Assembly: GCA_037389465.1 (NCBI GenBank)
Contig: JAZARR010000105.1
Coordinates: forward strand, 2,108,001-2,172,000
Length of the DNA stretch: 64,000 bases
Source of the DNA: Baylisascaris procyonis
Lineage: Eukaryota > Nematoda > Chromadorea > Rhabditida > Ascarididae
Reading direction: 5' to 3'
Under the pieces are notes generated by a model. That model was given only the letters and a program-made list of their open reading frames with translations. It was not told where the DNA came from and did not search any database. A program made the position numbers and the translations under genes. This document shows, one piece after another, positions 22,801 to 34,826 of this stretch (positions are counted from its first letter, which is position 1; every line of letters starts with the position of its first letter).

Positions 22801-25800
22801 GTGCAGTGTTTAGCATAAGATGACCAGATGGAGTTCAGGAACAGGTATTTGACGATGGGCTCTCTCCTCATGATAAGAGAAATGGTCGAGAAGACAGCTG
22901 ATCTTAACTGCCCTATGCTCGTTTCGTCGATTACGGGAATGCATTGGACTGATTAGAAAATGGTGCAGTTTGATAATGAAACAAGAAAATCGAATCATTA
23001 TCTCCTTCTTTTTTCTTCATTGAGGCATTTTCAGCCGGTTGAAATGAGAGAAGGGGACGAACATTGGTGGCAAATACTTGTTATACTTTTGGCTTGCAAA
23101 CGACATCAAGCTTTTATAGCATGATCGAAGTTCGCCTGAGTAACGGTGATAAAAGAACTGCATTAGGGAATGAAGGTTGTCGTGTGGAGATAATGTGGTC
23201 TAGACCAAGTTGTTGTTGCATAGGATGCCCGGGAATTGCTCAATGAAAAAAAAAATCTAGAGGTCAAGGAAGTATAAGAACTCGTTTATATAAGAACGTT
23301 GATGACCAAAGCGGGGAAGGATGATCGCAAGATGGTGAAAACCAAAGGAGAGTGGAGACCCTCTTCCCCCCCCCCTCCCCTCAATAAGGGTAATTTTCCC
23401 AAGGAAATCACATCTAGATGAGTCGCAGGTTTATACTGATTTGCTCCTGTATGGTGCATTTCTTCCTCCCTGCTTTGGAGTTCGTGCAACAAAAGGAGAT
23501 GCTCGATGTGGAAGTCTTCGTTTTCTTCTGGAGTATTGGGTGGTTAAGCAAATCTCAGAAGTCAGTGCGCCCTCCTTTCTCTCACCTTTGTGAACAAAAC
23601 AGAAGTCTGCAAAGCGTACTTTCTTAGCGCTCACCATAAGTTGAACCAGTACTAGATATGTCTCTTGAGCGAATAACGCCTTCATACTTTCAAAATGCAT
23701 AGAATTGTTGTTGTGTTGCATTTTTTTATTGACCAAGTAAAACGTGATTGCAGAATTTCCGAAAATCGCTCGAATCGGCACGTCCCACCCTTCGGCTTCT
23801 TATTCAACGCAAAGGCGAATCATGGGAGGAAAAATACGGCTATGGCACTGACACGGTCGATCGTCGTCGCAAAGGACTTTCAATGCTCATTTTGCCATCG
23901 GTAACAAGACCACCAAAAAGAACCTATAATATTTCGAATCCGGAAGATTTTCGACAGGTTTGTGCTGTCAATTCATTTCGTAGTCCAGTTTCAGTTTCTT
24001 TATAAGTTAGCCTGATTTTTTGCTTTTGGTTAATGGTGGTAAACAAATAATGGACCATAGGTAATACTCGAGTTCCTGTTGTGGATGCATTGACGATGTC
24101 CTAATCGAACGCTATCGTTTAAGTAGAGGTGATAGGCAGGTTAAATTTCGACTATGCTAATAAGTTCATTGGAGGAGCTATACAGGGTACGATAGGTGGG
24201 ATGCATTTTCACTGATATTAGGTATGATGTACGTTGCAGGTTTCAGCGATAATTGACGTGGATATTGTGCCCGAAGCACACCGACGGGTACGTCTATGCA
24301 AACATGGAAGTGACCGCCCACTCGGCTTCTATATCAGAGACGGTTAGCCCTTGCTAAAGAAGCTGCTTAAGTCGTATTCGTAGTGAAATAAGAAAAGTGA
24401 GGCTAACAGTGGAGAGATTCGACCAGTTTGAGAACAGCTGATGTCAGCTTCCCAAGATTAGCTTATTAGTATTCGTATTTATTCATAACTTTTTATAATT
24501 ATACATTTCTTCTTATTATAACTGACTGTAATCCACTTTCGTCCATAGATTATAAACATATAAAAATTGCTTACATTTAAAGAGCGTTACCCGACAACTT
24601 TGCTCTTTGTTCACTATGGCGCAGCATCGTTTGTTTGGCATTCGTAATTCAACGCTATCGAATAGCTGCTTCCTTTTTCTTTTTTTCTCGTTATTTTTTT
24701 TAATGGTTGAGGTCATGATTTTTTATAGAAAAAAATTAAAAAAATAGCTTACTGGGCAACCTATTAAAGTTTCTGCAAATTGCCAACTTCTGAGATTTTT
24801 TCTTTTTGCAGAGTCACGTTCGCAAGACTTTCAGGTGCTTTATGAGCATTATTTTTGTGGAAATTCGTCGCCGATTTATTGATGACTATAGTGAGGAGGA
24901 AATTGAAGCAAGTTTGCCTACTTAGAGTTGTCGTTTTATTCATCTGGTTTGGATGTAATTTAAAGCGATATTACTTAACAATGTTGCGCATTGCGTGATT
25001 CTTCTTAGGTTGCAAATGTTTGCTTTTCCTTATTCTTTATCATGCAATAGCTGTATTTTGCTTCGCTTTAAAAGAAACTAACTGGGTTTCCTTCGTGATT
25101 TTGCGATGAAAATTGTGGTCTTTTTTGAGGGAGAGGGAGGGCGTTCATAAGCAGTGTGAAGTGTTTGTTATAACGAATAAACGATTGATTTAAGGGACGT
25201 CGGTACGTGTGACACAACAGGGAGTGGTAAAGGTGCAGGGCATCTTCATAAGTCGACTTGTTGAAGGCGGACTCGCTGAATCCACCGGTCTGCTAGCTGT
25301 CAACGATGAGGTACTAGAAGTCAACGGCATTGAGGCATGTTTCGTTGTTTTTTGCAAGGAATCTTTATTCATAGAAGAACAAAGAAGACTATAATGAAGC
25401 ATAAATGCGCGTGATCAGAAAAATGTCATTCGAAGATGTATCACAAAGCAGCACTTCAAAACAAGTCACAACAGATCCATGCATCGGTCACCTAAAATCT
25501 ATAGAGAGTGCCGGGTGTTGATCGCACTTGATTAGAATTTTTTATACGAATTTTCATATTTCATTCACCTCCACATATACTAGTGATCTAGGAATCCTGG
25601 GCACGCTTATAATTACCCTCTACTGTTAGAAAAGTAGTGTTATGTTATATGTACTACAGGTTCAAGGTAAAAGTCTGGACCAGGTGACTGATATGATGGT
25701 GGCGAACGCGCACAATCTGATAATCACTGTGAAGCCGGCCAACCAACGAAACACTCTTCAACGTGGTTCGCACGCACGTGCCTCTGATTGGAGTGCTAAT

Positions 25801-25983
25801 TCAGAAGATGCAACAACGACAAGAGGTTCACGTGAAACGATACCACGAGTGGCACGTAACGGACACAGTTCCGATGCGAGTAACCAGGATTCAGATGAGG
25901 ACATTGTGGTCGATCACATGCAACACAACGCAGCTTCCGGTGGTAACGCACCATATCAGCACAGGTATCAAAGAAATAGATAG
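19801..25983 (+). CDS. par-6: cell polarity protein PAR-6
   Basis: PAR-6 is the adaptor of the PAR-3/aPKC/CDC-42 cortical polarity complex. Exons: 19801-19878, 21326-21394, 22320-22499, 23754-23957, 24240-24342, 25195-25334, 25660-25983; 365 aa, all in phase. After a Ser/Gln/Pro-rich N-terminus ([12 protein letters not shown]), the PB1 domain starts near residue 50 with [12 protein letters not shown]; Lys51 matches the residue that binds the aPKC acidic motif. [17 protein letters not shown] follows. The semi-CRIB motif ISNPEDFRQ ends exon 4 (to residue 177). The PDZ (178-291) has [19 protein letters not shown], ligand loop PLGFYIRDG, and [14 protein letters not shown]. The tail is Ser/Thr/Asn-rich. 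Oddities: intron 6 begins GC rather than GT; the exon 3 acceptor is the weak GTTAAG; the last codons follow a possible donor (ACAG/GTATCA), so a further exon is possible. Confidence 0.96.
20588..20598 (+). repeat. G11 homopolymer
   Basis: Eleven consecutive G in par-6 intron 1, in a short G-rich setting (GGTCAGGGG...). Confidence 0.95.
23366..23375 (+). repeat. C10 hom​opolymer in a pyrimidine-rich tract
   Basis: Ten consecutive C followed by TCCCC, in par-6 intron 3. Confidence 0.95.
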
Positions 25984-26240
25984 ATGGGACCCTTCTGCCC
26001 ATCACTTTCACTCGTGGTCACCTATCTTTAATCTGTCAGTTGCCGCCGAAAACTGTCAGTTCGATGCTGGGAATCGTCGATTTGTTCAGCTAATTAGTAG
26101 CACTCCTTTTGCTAGTTTTCGACTGAGGATAACTGGGAAGCGTCTTTTTTTCTCAAATCGAGGTAGTTTCACTGTCGATTCAAATATGAGCAAATACAAT
26201 ACGCTGGCATTTCTCTCATAGTCGAGTGAGATGATAAGAA

Positions 26241-26262
26241 AATAAAGTGATGAACGAATAAA
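26241..26262 (+). terminator. two candidate poly(A) signals for par-6
   Basis: AATAAA occurs at 26241-26246 and again at 26257-26262, about 260-280 bp after the par-6 stop. A normal distance for a nematode 3' UTR. Confidence 0.55.
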
Positions 26263-26299
26263 AATCCTAGCCGCTCAGCTATGTGAAAGAAACGATTTC

Positions 26300-28600
26300 T
26301 TAAGCATTAGATGCCGTGTAGAGTTTTTATTGCATTGATAAATCTATGTGTTTTACCATTCTGTGATGTATGAAATGTTTCTTTCTTCTTTTTTCTTTTT
26401 TTTTTTTTATTTTATTAGGACCAAATATTATTGATTGTTGTGTACGGATTCGTAATTTATAAAAATTCTTCTTCAGCGAAAAGTCGTTTATAATTCGCAG
26501 TAAACGCGTTGTGAGGTCTTCGCTATTTAAGCTATGAATGTCTTCACTTAATTTTTTTTTTTTTTTTTTGTTTTGTTCGATTAATATAATAACGAAATTT
26601 ATTCGCTATTCGATTAGAGCATTAAATTATTCCACCACTTAATCGTTTCGTTTATCGCTATGTATCGTATGAAAAGGATTGAATGAATGAGAGATCTTTT
26701 TTTTCGTTCATATGGGGAAATATTTTGTTTATTCTCCTTTAGAAATGACAATTTGAAATTAAATCGATTCATAACGCTCAAATTTAATGTTTTCTGCCGT
26801 TTCATTATTCTCTTTATGTTTCGGTTTTTTAAGTAAATAATTGTTATTTATTTAACTAATTTTCCATTTCATTTAAACTTGTTCGAATTATTCACTTTTT
26901 TTCCTACGTTCATATCTTATACACATATTTATGGGTTTCCCTAATATTCATTCATATCTATTGCACGTGTTTATTTATTTTTTTTTCCTTCTCTTAGGTG
27001 TTGCTTGAATTTATTTATATTTTCCTACTTTTTTCTCGCTAATTTTGAGATTTAAAAAAAAATGCATTTGGAGTGATTTGAACGTCACTTTTAGGCGATG
27101 CGACAAAAATGCCATTCGATGAGCACAACACTTTATCTTAATGTAGCCGCAGCAGAATGCTACATGGTTGTGTCTTTAAATGACAGCCGTCTACTGCAAG
27201 TTAGATACTAGTAAAGCATTAAAAATTCTTTAGACTGCTACCTGATATCGTACTCTGGGCGACTTGCCAGTGCATAAAAATGCGTTGGCTAATTTGCCCA
27301 CCATCGTTTTAAGTCGGTGACGCGTTTGTTGGCAGTCCATTTTTACACCTTATTACAGAAGAGGTAGCAAGTTCAATAAACTTTGAGCACTCTCATTTTA
27401 TGTGAGAGTTACCCTCATCGAAACTTGCTGATTAATGCAAACGCTGGACTACGTTCATAACAATTTCAGCACTTCAACGGAGCTGTCCCGGTATGTGACA
27501 AGGCGTGACCTCCAGTTGGTGTAGCATGAACCTAAGTTTGTCTAATACGGTTGTGAGTGATGTTTGAAGTCATAGAATGGAAAAGACTGAGTTGGAGCTG
27601 CAGGGATGAAGAATAAGCTATAACAGCTGTGGTGTATGTCGCAATAAGATGCGGAGGTTATGATCTAAAAAGTTGATCATTGTAACGTACCGTTGTTTAA
27701 GCTGAGCAGAAATTCGTAGTAATGTGAAGCTACTCTCATAGTGATGCGGGGCCACGTTCTGGGGACAAATCTATGAAACTGTCATTAGTCGTTAAATGTT
27801 TTTTTTTTTATTTTGCACAAGAAAAATAAGAAATTGTGATTTTATGCAATATGTTCGTTGCACCGCTTTCATTGATCCGAGGCTATGCTTTGGAAATGAG
27901 TCCGCAGTCGTTATTTGTTTAATACTTCCTTAAAGATTTAAAGTCTAATTTTGTGTGCAAATTGTAATATTATTCATATTGCCTATTGTCTATCAGTTGA
28001 AAATTGTTTTCATTAGTTTTATTCGTTTTTTTCTTTTTTCTTTTTGTATTTTCACTGCAATAGTTCATCATTGGCAGCACTTGGTTTTAATTTCTGATTA
28101 ATTTTCAATTGTGCGTTCAATTATAAGAAAATAACTGCAATAGTTTGATATCTATTTTATGTTGATGTCGAATTTCTTGACAACCAAACGTTTTTATTTT
28201 TGTTGAAAATCTGAGGAAATCAGTGTGATTGTAAAGAATGAAAGTGATGAAGTATAATATCAAATTAAAGAAGAGGTTTTCTTTGAGATCAAGGCATATT
28301 TGCTTGCGAAAAGGATGTGAAATATGACTTATTATTGCACTTCTTTGAAACGTTTTTTTTTTTAACAGGTAGTGAGAATTCAATTACACGTAAACATATA
28401 TTAGCAAATGCGAATTAAATAGCGTCATGAAATTAATGGGAATCGACAGGTTCGTACTTATGATCTGCTTTAAAAGCTGATCTGCTTCGGGGATTACTTA
28501 CTACCTTTTGTAAATTAATACAAATTTTTATCGCTATTTTTGTGCAGTACAGGTGAATCAAATATGAGTGCCTGTAATATCTAGTAATGGGTTCCATGTT
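26300..28600. other. AT-rich intergenic stretch
   Basis: Very AT-rich with long T runs at 26.40 and 26.55 kb. Apart from the short frame at 27098-27211 and a small hairpin near 27.39 kb (CTCTCA...TGAGAG) nothing was supported; the - strand frames seen here are low-complexity and without splice context. Confidence 0.5.
27098..27211 (+). CDS. short ORF or exon, 37 aa, unknown
   Basis: An acceptor CACTTTTAG ends at 27094 and the ATG follows three bases later. The frame runs 37 codons (MRQKCHSMSTTLYLNVAAAE...) to TAG with acceptable codons. It could be a small protein, a first exon whose donor was missed, or chance. No homologue recognised. Confidence 0.25.
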   Translation: MRQKCHSMSTTLYLNVAAAECYMVVSLNDSRLLQVRY

Positions 28601-28644
28601 GTCTTGCTTCTAATAAAAAGTTTGCTTCGTTTTGGTTATATTAG

Positions 28645-28933
28645 CCGATCACCGAACCCTTAAGCAGGTATACCCGACGGTATTCTGTTCGCTTTGCTTG
28701 CACTACTCCACTACGCATATCAGCGGTATAGCCAGGAAGTGTTGCGGACAGCGGTTAAAAGTCTGTGAAAGATGTCTGATGAAACGCCGAAGGTGCCGAA
28801 CGTTTTTGACTTTAATGGTTCTGAGAGGCGCAAACAACCTTGATCACAAGGTTCACTATTAATATAGAAATTGTCTCATAATTGTAGAGGCGGAAGAAAT
28901 GGGGTGATTGGCAACACTTTATGGGTCATATCG
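28645..28933 (+). CDS. two candidate exons with a Cys-rich segment, unknown
   Basis: After TATATTAG a frame opens at 28645 and runs to TAA at 28860-28862. It includes VFCSLCLHYSTTHISG, then KCCGQRLKVCERC, that is paired CxxC-type steps which could bind zinc, followed by a basic Arg/Lys-rich run. A second short piece, 28888-28933, has a clean acceptor (AATTGTAG) and donor (ATCG/GTAATT) and reads RRKKWGDWQHFMGHI. How they join is unclear; an AAG/GTTCAC donor at about 28850 is possible. A different frame over 28770-28840 also reads well, so the frame is not settled. An AATAAA at about 28613 lies just before the first piece. No family recognised. Confidence 0.3.
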
Positions 28934-30022
28934 GTAATTGATTTTATCTGAGCGATATAATAAATCGCTATTGAATTATAAAGAGTTTATGCAATTGTCG
29001 ATGCTCATTTTCACTGAATTAAATCGCAATATGCATCGATTGAAGACTATAAACCAATTATTTTCACATCTTCGGTTTATGAAATCGCAGGAATAATCGT
29101 TAAGAATGCTTCTTGACTGGATTAACGCTAATATAAAAAAAAAAAAAGAATAAAACAATTCGTTCAAATTGAAATCTCTGAGGCGTTCGATATGCAATCT
29201 CATAAAAAAGTTGTTACTTGAATGATGACGGTATAATAACCACTCAAAAAACTATCTTTAATGACGTATTCATTTATTTCATATATAAATGATTAATGAA
29301 ACGATTTAACCGTCACCTGTACGCTGTTTGCTAAGCGTCTTGAAATTTATAGGCTCCTGACTAGACCCCATAACAGTGCTAACTGAAAAGTCTGTCGCCT
29401 TGTAACTTCCTACCATACTACCCTACTCGTCTGTCAAAGAGCAGGCAGTCAGCCAGCCGTTTGAGATAGGTTGAAGGGTCGAATTAGTCGAAATTTGAAT
29501 CTAAGTCTCGACGCGACGAATTGGAAGATTTCAATTTTTCGCCTATAGTAACAGAAAATCACGAAAACGGAAAACACACTATTGGAGGGAAAATCAAAGC
29601 CGAATGCTTACATTTTCGTAATTAAAGCTGTTCGCCGTTGTTGTATGTTTTTCCTTTTGAAATAACTCTAACATATTCTATAGATGTTTGCTTCCCTTGC
29701 CCATAAGAATCCATCATGACATGTTTATATCCCACCTCTAAAGCTCTATTCTTTTGAAATATTCGTTTCATTTATTGGGATGTAGAACTCTTGTAATTTG
29801 ACAATTTTTACAAAAATTTTTTTTTGTGCAGTTTTTTTTTTTTTTTCATCGAAATGCGACACGCGCAAGTTTTTGATGCAAGAACTTCAAGTTAAGATAG
29901 GTTATAAGGCATTTATTGCGTCGATTTATTAGTGTGCCAAAGACGCGTTCGTTGACATTCAGCATTGATTGGTAGGATGATACAACTCCCCCCAAACAAG
30001 TACTGATTGCAGTTACGACTCT

Positions 30023-30172
30023 ATGTTAATATATGGATTGTTTGTTTGGCCATATCGTTTCCTCTTGAATCCGTTATATCGCACTCGTCCATTGGCATCT
30101 AACGTTCTTCGCGCATATATTCGTTGGCGTCGCTATCCATCGTGGACGTCCTATTTTGTGAAATATCGGTGA
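30023..30172 (+). CDS. short basic ORF or first exon, 49 aa
   Basis: The acceptor TGATTGCAG lies ten bases before the ATG. The 49-codon frame starts MLIYGLFVWPYRFLLNPLYR, a hydrophobic start followed by a strongly basic, aromatic part (RAYIRWRRYPSW), then TGA. A donor CG/GTGATG overlaps the stop, so it could be a first exon. The layout, a hydrophobic N-terminus plus basic Arg/Tyr/Trp part, would suit a small membrane or mitochondrial protein, but that is inference; no family recognised. Confidence 0.35.
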   Translation: MLIYGLFVWPYRFLLNPLYRTRPLASNVLRAYIRWRRYPSWTSYFVKYR

Positions 30173-30210
30173 TGTTTTTTCTTGTTTTGCAGTGAATGTC
30201 TCACAAGTGA

Positions 30211-30224
30211 GGGGGGGGGGGGGG
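30211..30224 (+). repeat. G14 homopolymer with further G runs
   Basis: Fourteen consecutive G followed by AGGAGGAG and a G6 run: the longest G tract in the window and a strong potential G-quadruplex. Confidence 0.95.
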
Positions 30225-30939
30225 AGGAGGAGTGATGGGGGGTGTCTTTTCTCTTACCTAGCAACTTATTCATTTCAATAAATTCTAAGTATTTATTAAT
30301 GCTATTGTGGCTATGAATGTCCTCAGTAAATTATTTCGAAGTGGTTCAAAATATTCCCATTTCGATGCACACATACAATTTGCACTTTCCTAGACTTGTA
30401 ACTGAACAGTTTACTATTTATTCGGTTACTTTTAAATCGACAAGTTGTGTTTTTAAGTTCTATTTTTTTTCTTTCTTTTTCTATAGATGCGCGCCGTTTA
30501 TTCATGTTGCGTTATTGCTGTTTGTGGATTCGTTGCGATGTGCTGTGAAAATAACCTCTGTCTGTCTCTTTGTGCAATTTGCGCTTCTTAGTTACACGAA
30601 TTCTTTACCGGTTTTTTTTTTTTTTAGTTTTGTGCCTTAAATATTACCGGCATTGCTCTAATTGCATGTCAGTTGATTTGACGGTTTATTTATTTATTTA
30701 TTTATTTTTATAACAGAAAAATTTCCACTTTATATTTCTATCCATTTAATTTTTCTAATTTTTCTTTTTTTTTGTTTCGAAAACGTTCTGTTTATTTATT
30801 ACGTTATTTTTTAACTGTCTTCTGTGATTGTCTTTATTTGTTATTATATTGCTCAACAGTTTTCATGTCAGTTTTGTTAGATGATACGGATATTCGTTTT
30901 TTACCTCATTATTGTGAAGTAGCGTTGTTATGCGCAAAA

Positions 30940-31126
30940 ATCAAGGCGACCTTGCCGGCGAGTCCCGATCTCGGAGCGCGGTACGCCTCAGAGGTTTCCA
31001 GAGCACCGCAGCTCAGCGCGTTTCAACCATGTCTAGAAGGGCCTGAGATTCAGGTTGGTCGGAGAGTCGGGGTGTTCCGAGGGTTTTTATAAACCCCAGA
31101 CGATAAAAGGGAGGATTCCTTTTATC
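30940..31126 (+). other. GC-rich block ending in two stacked hairpins; ncRNA candidate
   Basis: About 140 bp of GC-rich DNA in AT-rich surroundings is followed by two perfect stem-loops: GGGTTT/AAACCC at 31081-31096 and GATAAAAGG/CCTTTTATC at 31102-31126. The block also has a possible long-range pair CTCGGA/TCCGAG. A + strand frame is open through the GC-rich part to a donor-like CAG/GTTGGT at 31053, so a coding exon is the alternative. Neither reading matches a family recognised by eye. Confidence 0.3.
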
Positions 31127-31939
31127 TTTTTAGGAACACTTTGTAAAGGCTTGTTGCAGTGCGAACTTTTTTAATGCCTGCCTCTTTAATAATCTGCTCT
31201 TACAAATGAAGCAAAACGCAAATGGAACGATAAATGTGCACTACATTATGCAAATGAGTTACCCTGACCGATGGGCATTGTCGTTGATGAGTTGAGTCAA
31301 CATACTGCATTAGTGGATCGTGATCAATCACCGAACATATCCGCTTTGCTGTGCTCACTCATCATTTATTTCAATATCTGAGGGTCATTGAAGTTGTTGC
31401 GTTTGAATCTTAATTTATGTTATCCACATTAGCACTCTCTACTTCAGCCCTTGTAAAATTTTTATTCTCTACTTCATGGATTTTCTTTTTTGCTAGTAGT
31501 TTATATTTTGGATTGTCTTCCAATTTGTCCTAGCTTTTTCTGAAATAATCGTCGTAATGCTTCATTTACCTTCCCTCCCCGTCTCCTTTAAAAAAATAAT
31601 ATCCTCGTTTTGCAATTACAAATTCAACTGTTTTTTATTCGAAGTAAAGTTTCAAGCCCATTATTCGCATCGATCATTTCTTCTTATTTCTAAAATTTGA
31701 CTGCTCATTTTTAGGTTTCTTTATTTGCACTGGCAAGATCGTTTGACTAATTTAAAACGAAACCATAATAAAAAAAGTTATTTTAGAGAAGGTGCAAAAG
31801 TGCGTATATTTTACAGTGGTTTGTTTTTCAATTTACCCTTCATTTTACTCGTGCGTCTATGACGACCATAGATCGACGGTCGGGTTCGGCAACTTCATTC
31901 GCCACGAAATCTGACCGTTTAGAGAAGTGAGGGTTATCT

Positions 31940-32033
31940 TCATAACGACTCGTTTCTCAGTGATGTTGAGCCCCATTCACTGGCCATATGAACTGTGACT
32001 TTGATCGGTCCTTCCACCTTCACCTGGCCGCAC
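31940..32033 (-). CDS. candidate terminal exon, unknown
   Basis: On the - strand, after TGGTAACAG, a frame in phase 2 reads CGQVKVEGPIKVTVHMASEW and on for 30 residues to TGA. Codon use is clearly better than in the surroundings and the alternating hydrophobic pattern suggests beta strands. The acceptor lacks a pyrimidine tract. No preceding exon found. Confidence 0.3.
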
Positions 32034-32695
32034 CTGTTACCAGTTAACGGCTCATATTGTTAGCTTTTTTGATGAGTCTTGGTCAGGAATAACGGCTTGT
32101 TCGACATCGCTTAGTCAATCTAACGAAGCTTTCTGCTTAGCGACAAGACTCTCACTTAGCATGAGTTTCATTTGAAGTTGGTTGGATCTTCATTTTATAC
32201 CGTATCGGATGTTTGGTTTTACACTATTCATGTCATACGAGAAGTGGATTCTTGTATGTTAGATCAGATCAGTTAAAATATGGCTACATTATTGTGAATT
32301 GCCGCGTAGACTTGTTTATGGATACGAGTATTTTTGCATAATTTATTTAATATTGATGATCGGTGAAATAGAACAGTATGCAAAACAGCGTTACGTTGCA
32401 ATTCCTCTAACACGCTTCTGCCTTATGCGTCTTTTCTTTTCGTTGTATTTCGAGTGTCTAAGTCACTAATATATTTTCATGCATTGGTTTGTTATCGTCT
32501 TTTTCGAGGCTGAGTAGCATAATCAACTATTATTGCGATGTTACAGTTTAATAGGGCCTATCTCTTCGATGATTCACGATATCTGATTGTAGGCAAGAAA
32601 TAAGAAGCAATTCAGCGATAGTGAACTCTTTAAAAGCTGCTATTCAATGAACGTTCAGTTCATGTTGTCCCAGATAATGAGCATTTGAGCTGTCA

Positions 32696-32851
32696 TTGGT
32701 GTTTATCACCGGAAAATTTCGTTTTGATGAGGGAGAGCGGATAATGACCAAGTTTTTTGGCCCTCAAACGAAAAGTAATCGCAAGAATTGTTCGCCTCGA
32801 AAAATTTCGTTTGGGGTGAACCCAACATCGGTATCCATGAATTCTGACGAG
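32696..32851 (+). CDS. candidate internal exon, unknown
   Basis: An open frame with good codon use (GKFRFDEGERIMTKFFGPQT, then SPRKISFGVN) reaches a donor GAG/GTTTCA at 32851. It is basic and Ser/Pro-rich with a proline-directed phosphorylation-type SPRK step. The upstream acceptor is unclear (an AG lies near 32688), so the 5' border is approximate. It may belong to a + strand gene continuing towards 36 kb; no join was established. Confidence 0.35.
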
Positions 32852-33161
32852 GTTTCAATTACACTCAAAAATCCAAGAATTTGTAATTATCCTTCCTTTT
32901 TCAGCTTAACTGTCACCAGTATCATATGGTGAAATGTAGGAAACTTGCAGCGTACAGTTGCAAATTGTATATAAAGAGCATTTAGCATGTACCATGAAAG
33001 CGAACTAATCATGCTTCTTCATTCTTACAGGAAAAAAGGGGCAAAGCATAGCAAAACTTATGATTGAATTAAGAAACTGCTTTGAGGCGAAACCATGAAC
33101 GAGGTGGATTTTAAAGTTTTTCTAACAGTGAAAATTAAAATTTTTGAAGATAGATTTATTT

Positions 33162-33622
33162 TTACGCTGCAATATGACAACGACGATTAGGGGGGAGGTG
33201 CTTACAATGAATGTTGTTTGCTGCATGACGATGGGAACAGCTTGCTGCAATTGCATTCGGCTATTCGTTTCGCATGAGGCGATAGGCAAACATCTATCTT
33301 TACGCGCGCGTTTCTTCAGTTACATTTAGTGGATGGTTGACGGCGTCTCATCGGACCACTTTTGATGTGCTACGCTAGATGTTTACCATAATGCGCATTG
33401 AAGCGGGCGATATTCCGCTCATTTTTGCATCTGCTTCACAACCTTCGGTTACCTTTTGTTGATGTGATTGTTACATTTTCCTTGATTCTTTCATTGTTGT
33501 CAAAGTAGCTGTTTTGGTCGATTTTGTCTTTGCATCTACATTTGCAGAAAAAAGGTTGATTGGTCGTGCCAGGCACTTGCTTAGAAGCTGAAGTACACCA
33601 TTGGCACTTGACAAACGAAGTA
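33162..33622 (-). CDS. Cys-rich protein, last two exons, unknown
   Basis: Two - strand exons join in frame: 33622-33453 and 33244-33162. The first reads TSTSFVKCQWCTSASK, then FFCKCRCKDKIDQNSYFD and ends at donor AAAAG/GTAACC in phase 1. The second follows TGCAATTGCAG, supplies the two missing bases, and continues ASCSHRHAANNIHCKHLPPN to a TAA stop. Eight Cys in about 83 residues, in CxxC and CxCxC groups, suggest a secreted, disulphide-rich or metal-binding domain. The first exon has an in-frame stop just upstream and starts in phase 2, so another exon precedes it; none found. A + strand frame from 33173 overlaps the second exon. Family not recognised. Confidence 0.42.
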
Positions 33623-34816
33623 CTTGTCAAGTGTCAAAAGTGTGCTTTGCCTTTACGAGGCTATGTCTTCTTGTAGTGTAATATAGCGGAACTGAAAATT
33701 TAGATTGTGAAGGTAGGCTACATCCTGCACAAAGATATTGAAGAAATAATAGGGGTGGCAAAATTATAAAGGTCAGCGAGGTTTAATTTTGGAAACGCTC
33801 GCATCATCACAAATTTTTGAAGCAAAAAATGCTAAAAATGCTGTTTTGAAAAGAAAATTACGGTACCTTCGATACACTTTTCCTCACATCCAAAGAAGGG
33901 TTGGGACAGCTCTTAAAATTTTACTCAAATCACCGCCAGCATGTATTCTTGGCCATTTTCGAATCTATCGGTTTCAGGGTTGTCGTTTTTATAAGACCCA
34001 ACTTTTTACATTCGTTTCTGGAATTTTTCTATTTTGTCACCTCGGTCATTTGAGCACCTCGGAATTAGCTCTTTGCTTGTCTCAAGAATTTGTTTTCCGA
34101 TGAATTCTTTCCTGTGATAGTAGATTGACATTTATAATGATAAGGGATAAGGATGGAAAAGGAATGCGACAAGGTGACGTTTATTTTCTGTTGATCCTTC
34201 AACGAACAGATTTTATGAGTGTAAATCGGTCAACTAAGTTAATATACCATCGGCGAAGAGTAGTTTGAAAAATTTCATCGGTGCCTCATTTTTTTGGGAA
34301 ATCGGGATAGTTTTGAGAAACAGGAAGTTGTTTCAGTTAGGGGCGGGTGTCTTCTGATTTTTTTTTTTTTTTTTTTTGCTGTTGTTGTACCTTCTTCGAT
34401 AGGAACATTCGGGCTCGATTCTTACATGTTTATTCTGTGTCAATTAGAATAAGCATTGAAGTGCGAGGAGGTCGCAGCTAGTGGAGGCGTGCGCGACGCT
34501 TTCCTGTGGTCACTGGCAAACAGTACACGCGCTTTGCTCACTAAGCTTATTATTATATTCTCTGATGACTGTTTTGGATTATTCATTATTTCATATGGGT
34601 GGCCTCTGTCGCCTCAATTTTACGATTTTCAAAAGTTGGTATGCAGATGGGCCACAGGCAAACGCTTGAGAGAGATAAACTCCTCAGAAATTTTGAAGCA
34701 AAGTAACCGGAAACGCAAAATCATTAGCATTTTATTTGTCTTTTTCGTCACTAAAGACCCACTCATTGTATCACTAATCGCATAGCTTTCAATTTTTTTT
34801 GGGAAGAGGGGAGGTT

Positions 34817-34826
34817 GGGGGGGGGG
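34817..34826 (+). repeat. G10 homopolymer in a G-rich tract
   Basis: Ten consecutive G preceded by GGGGAGGTT and followed by AGAG; no gene nearby. Confidence 0.95.

Noticed and set aside
31271..31384. Short ATG frame MGIVVDELSQHTALVD
   Set aside because: No acceptor or donor nearby; 37 codons can occur by chance.
34456..34785. 109-codon frame on +
   Set aside because: Only the first 30 codons look coding; no paired splice sites or homology recognised.
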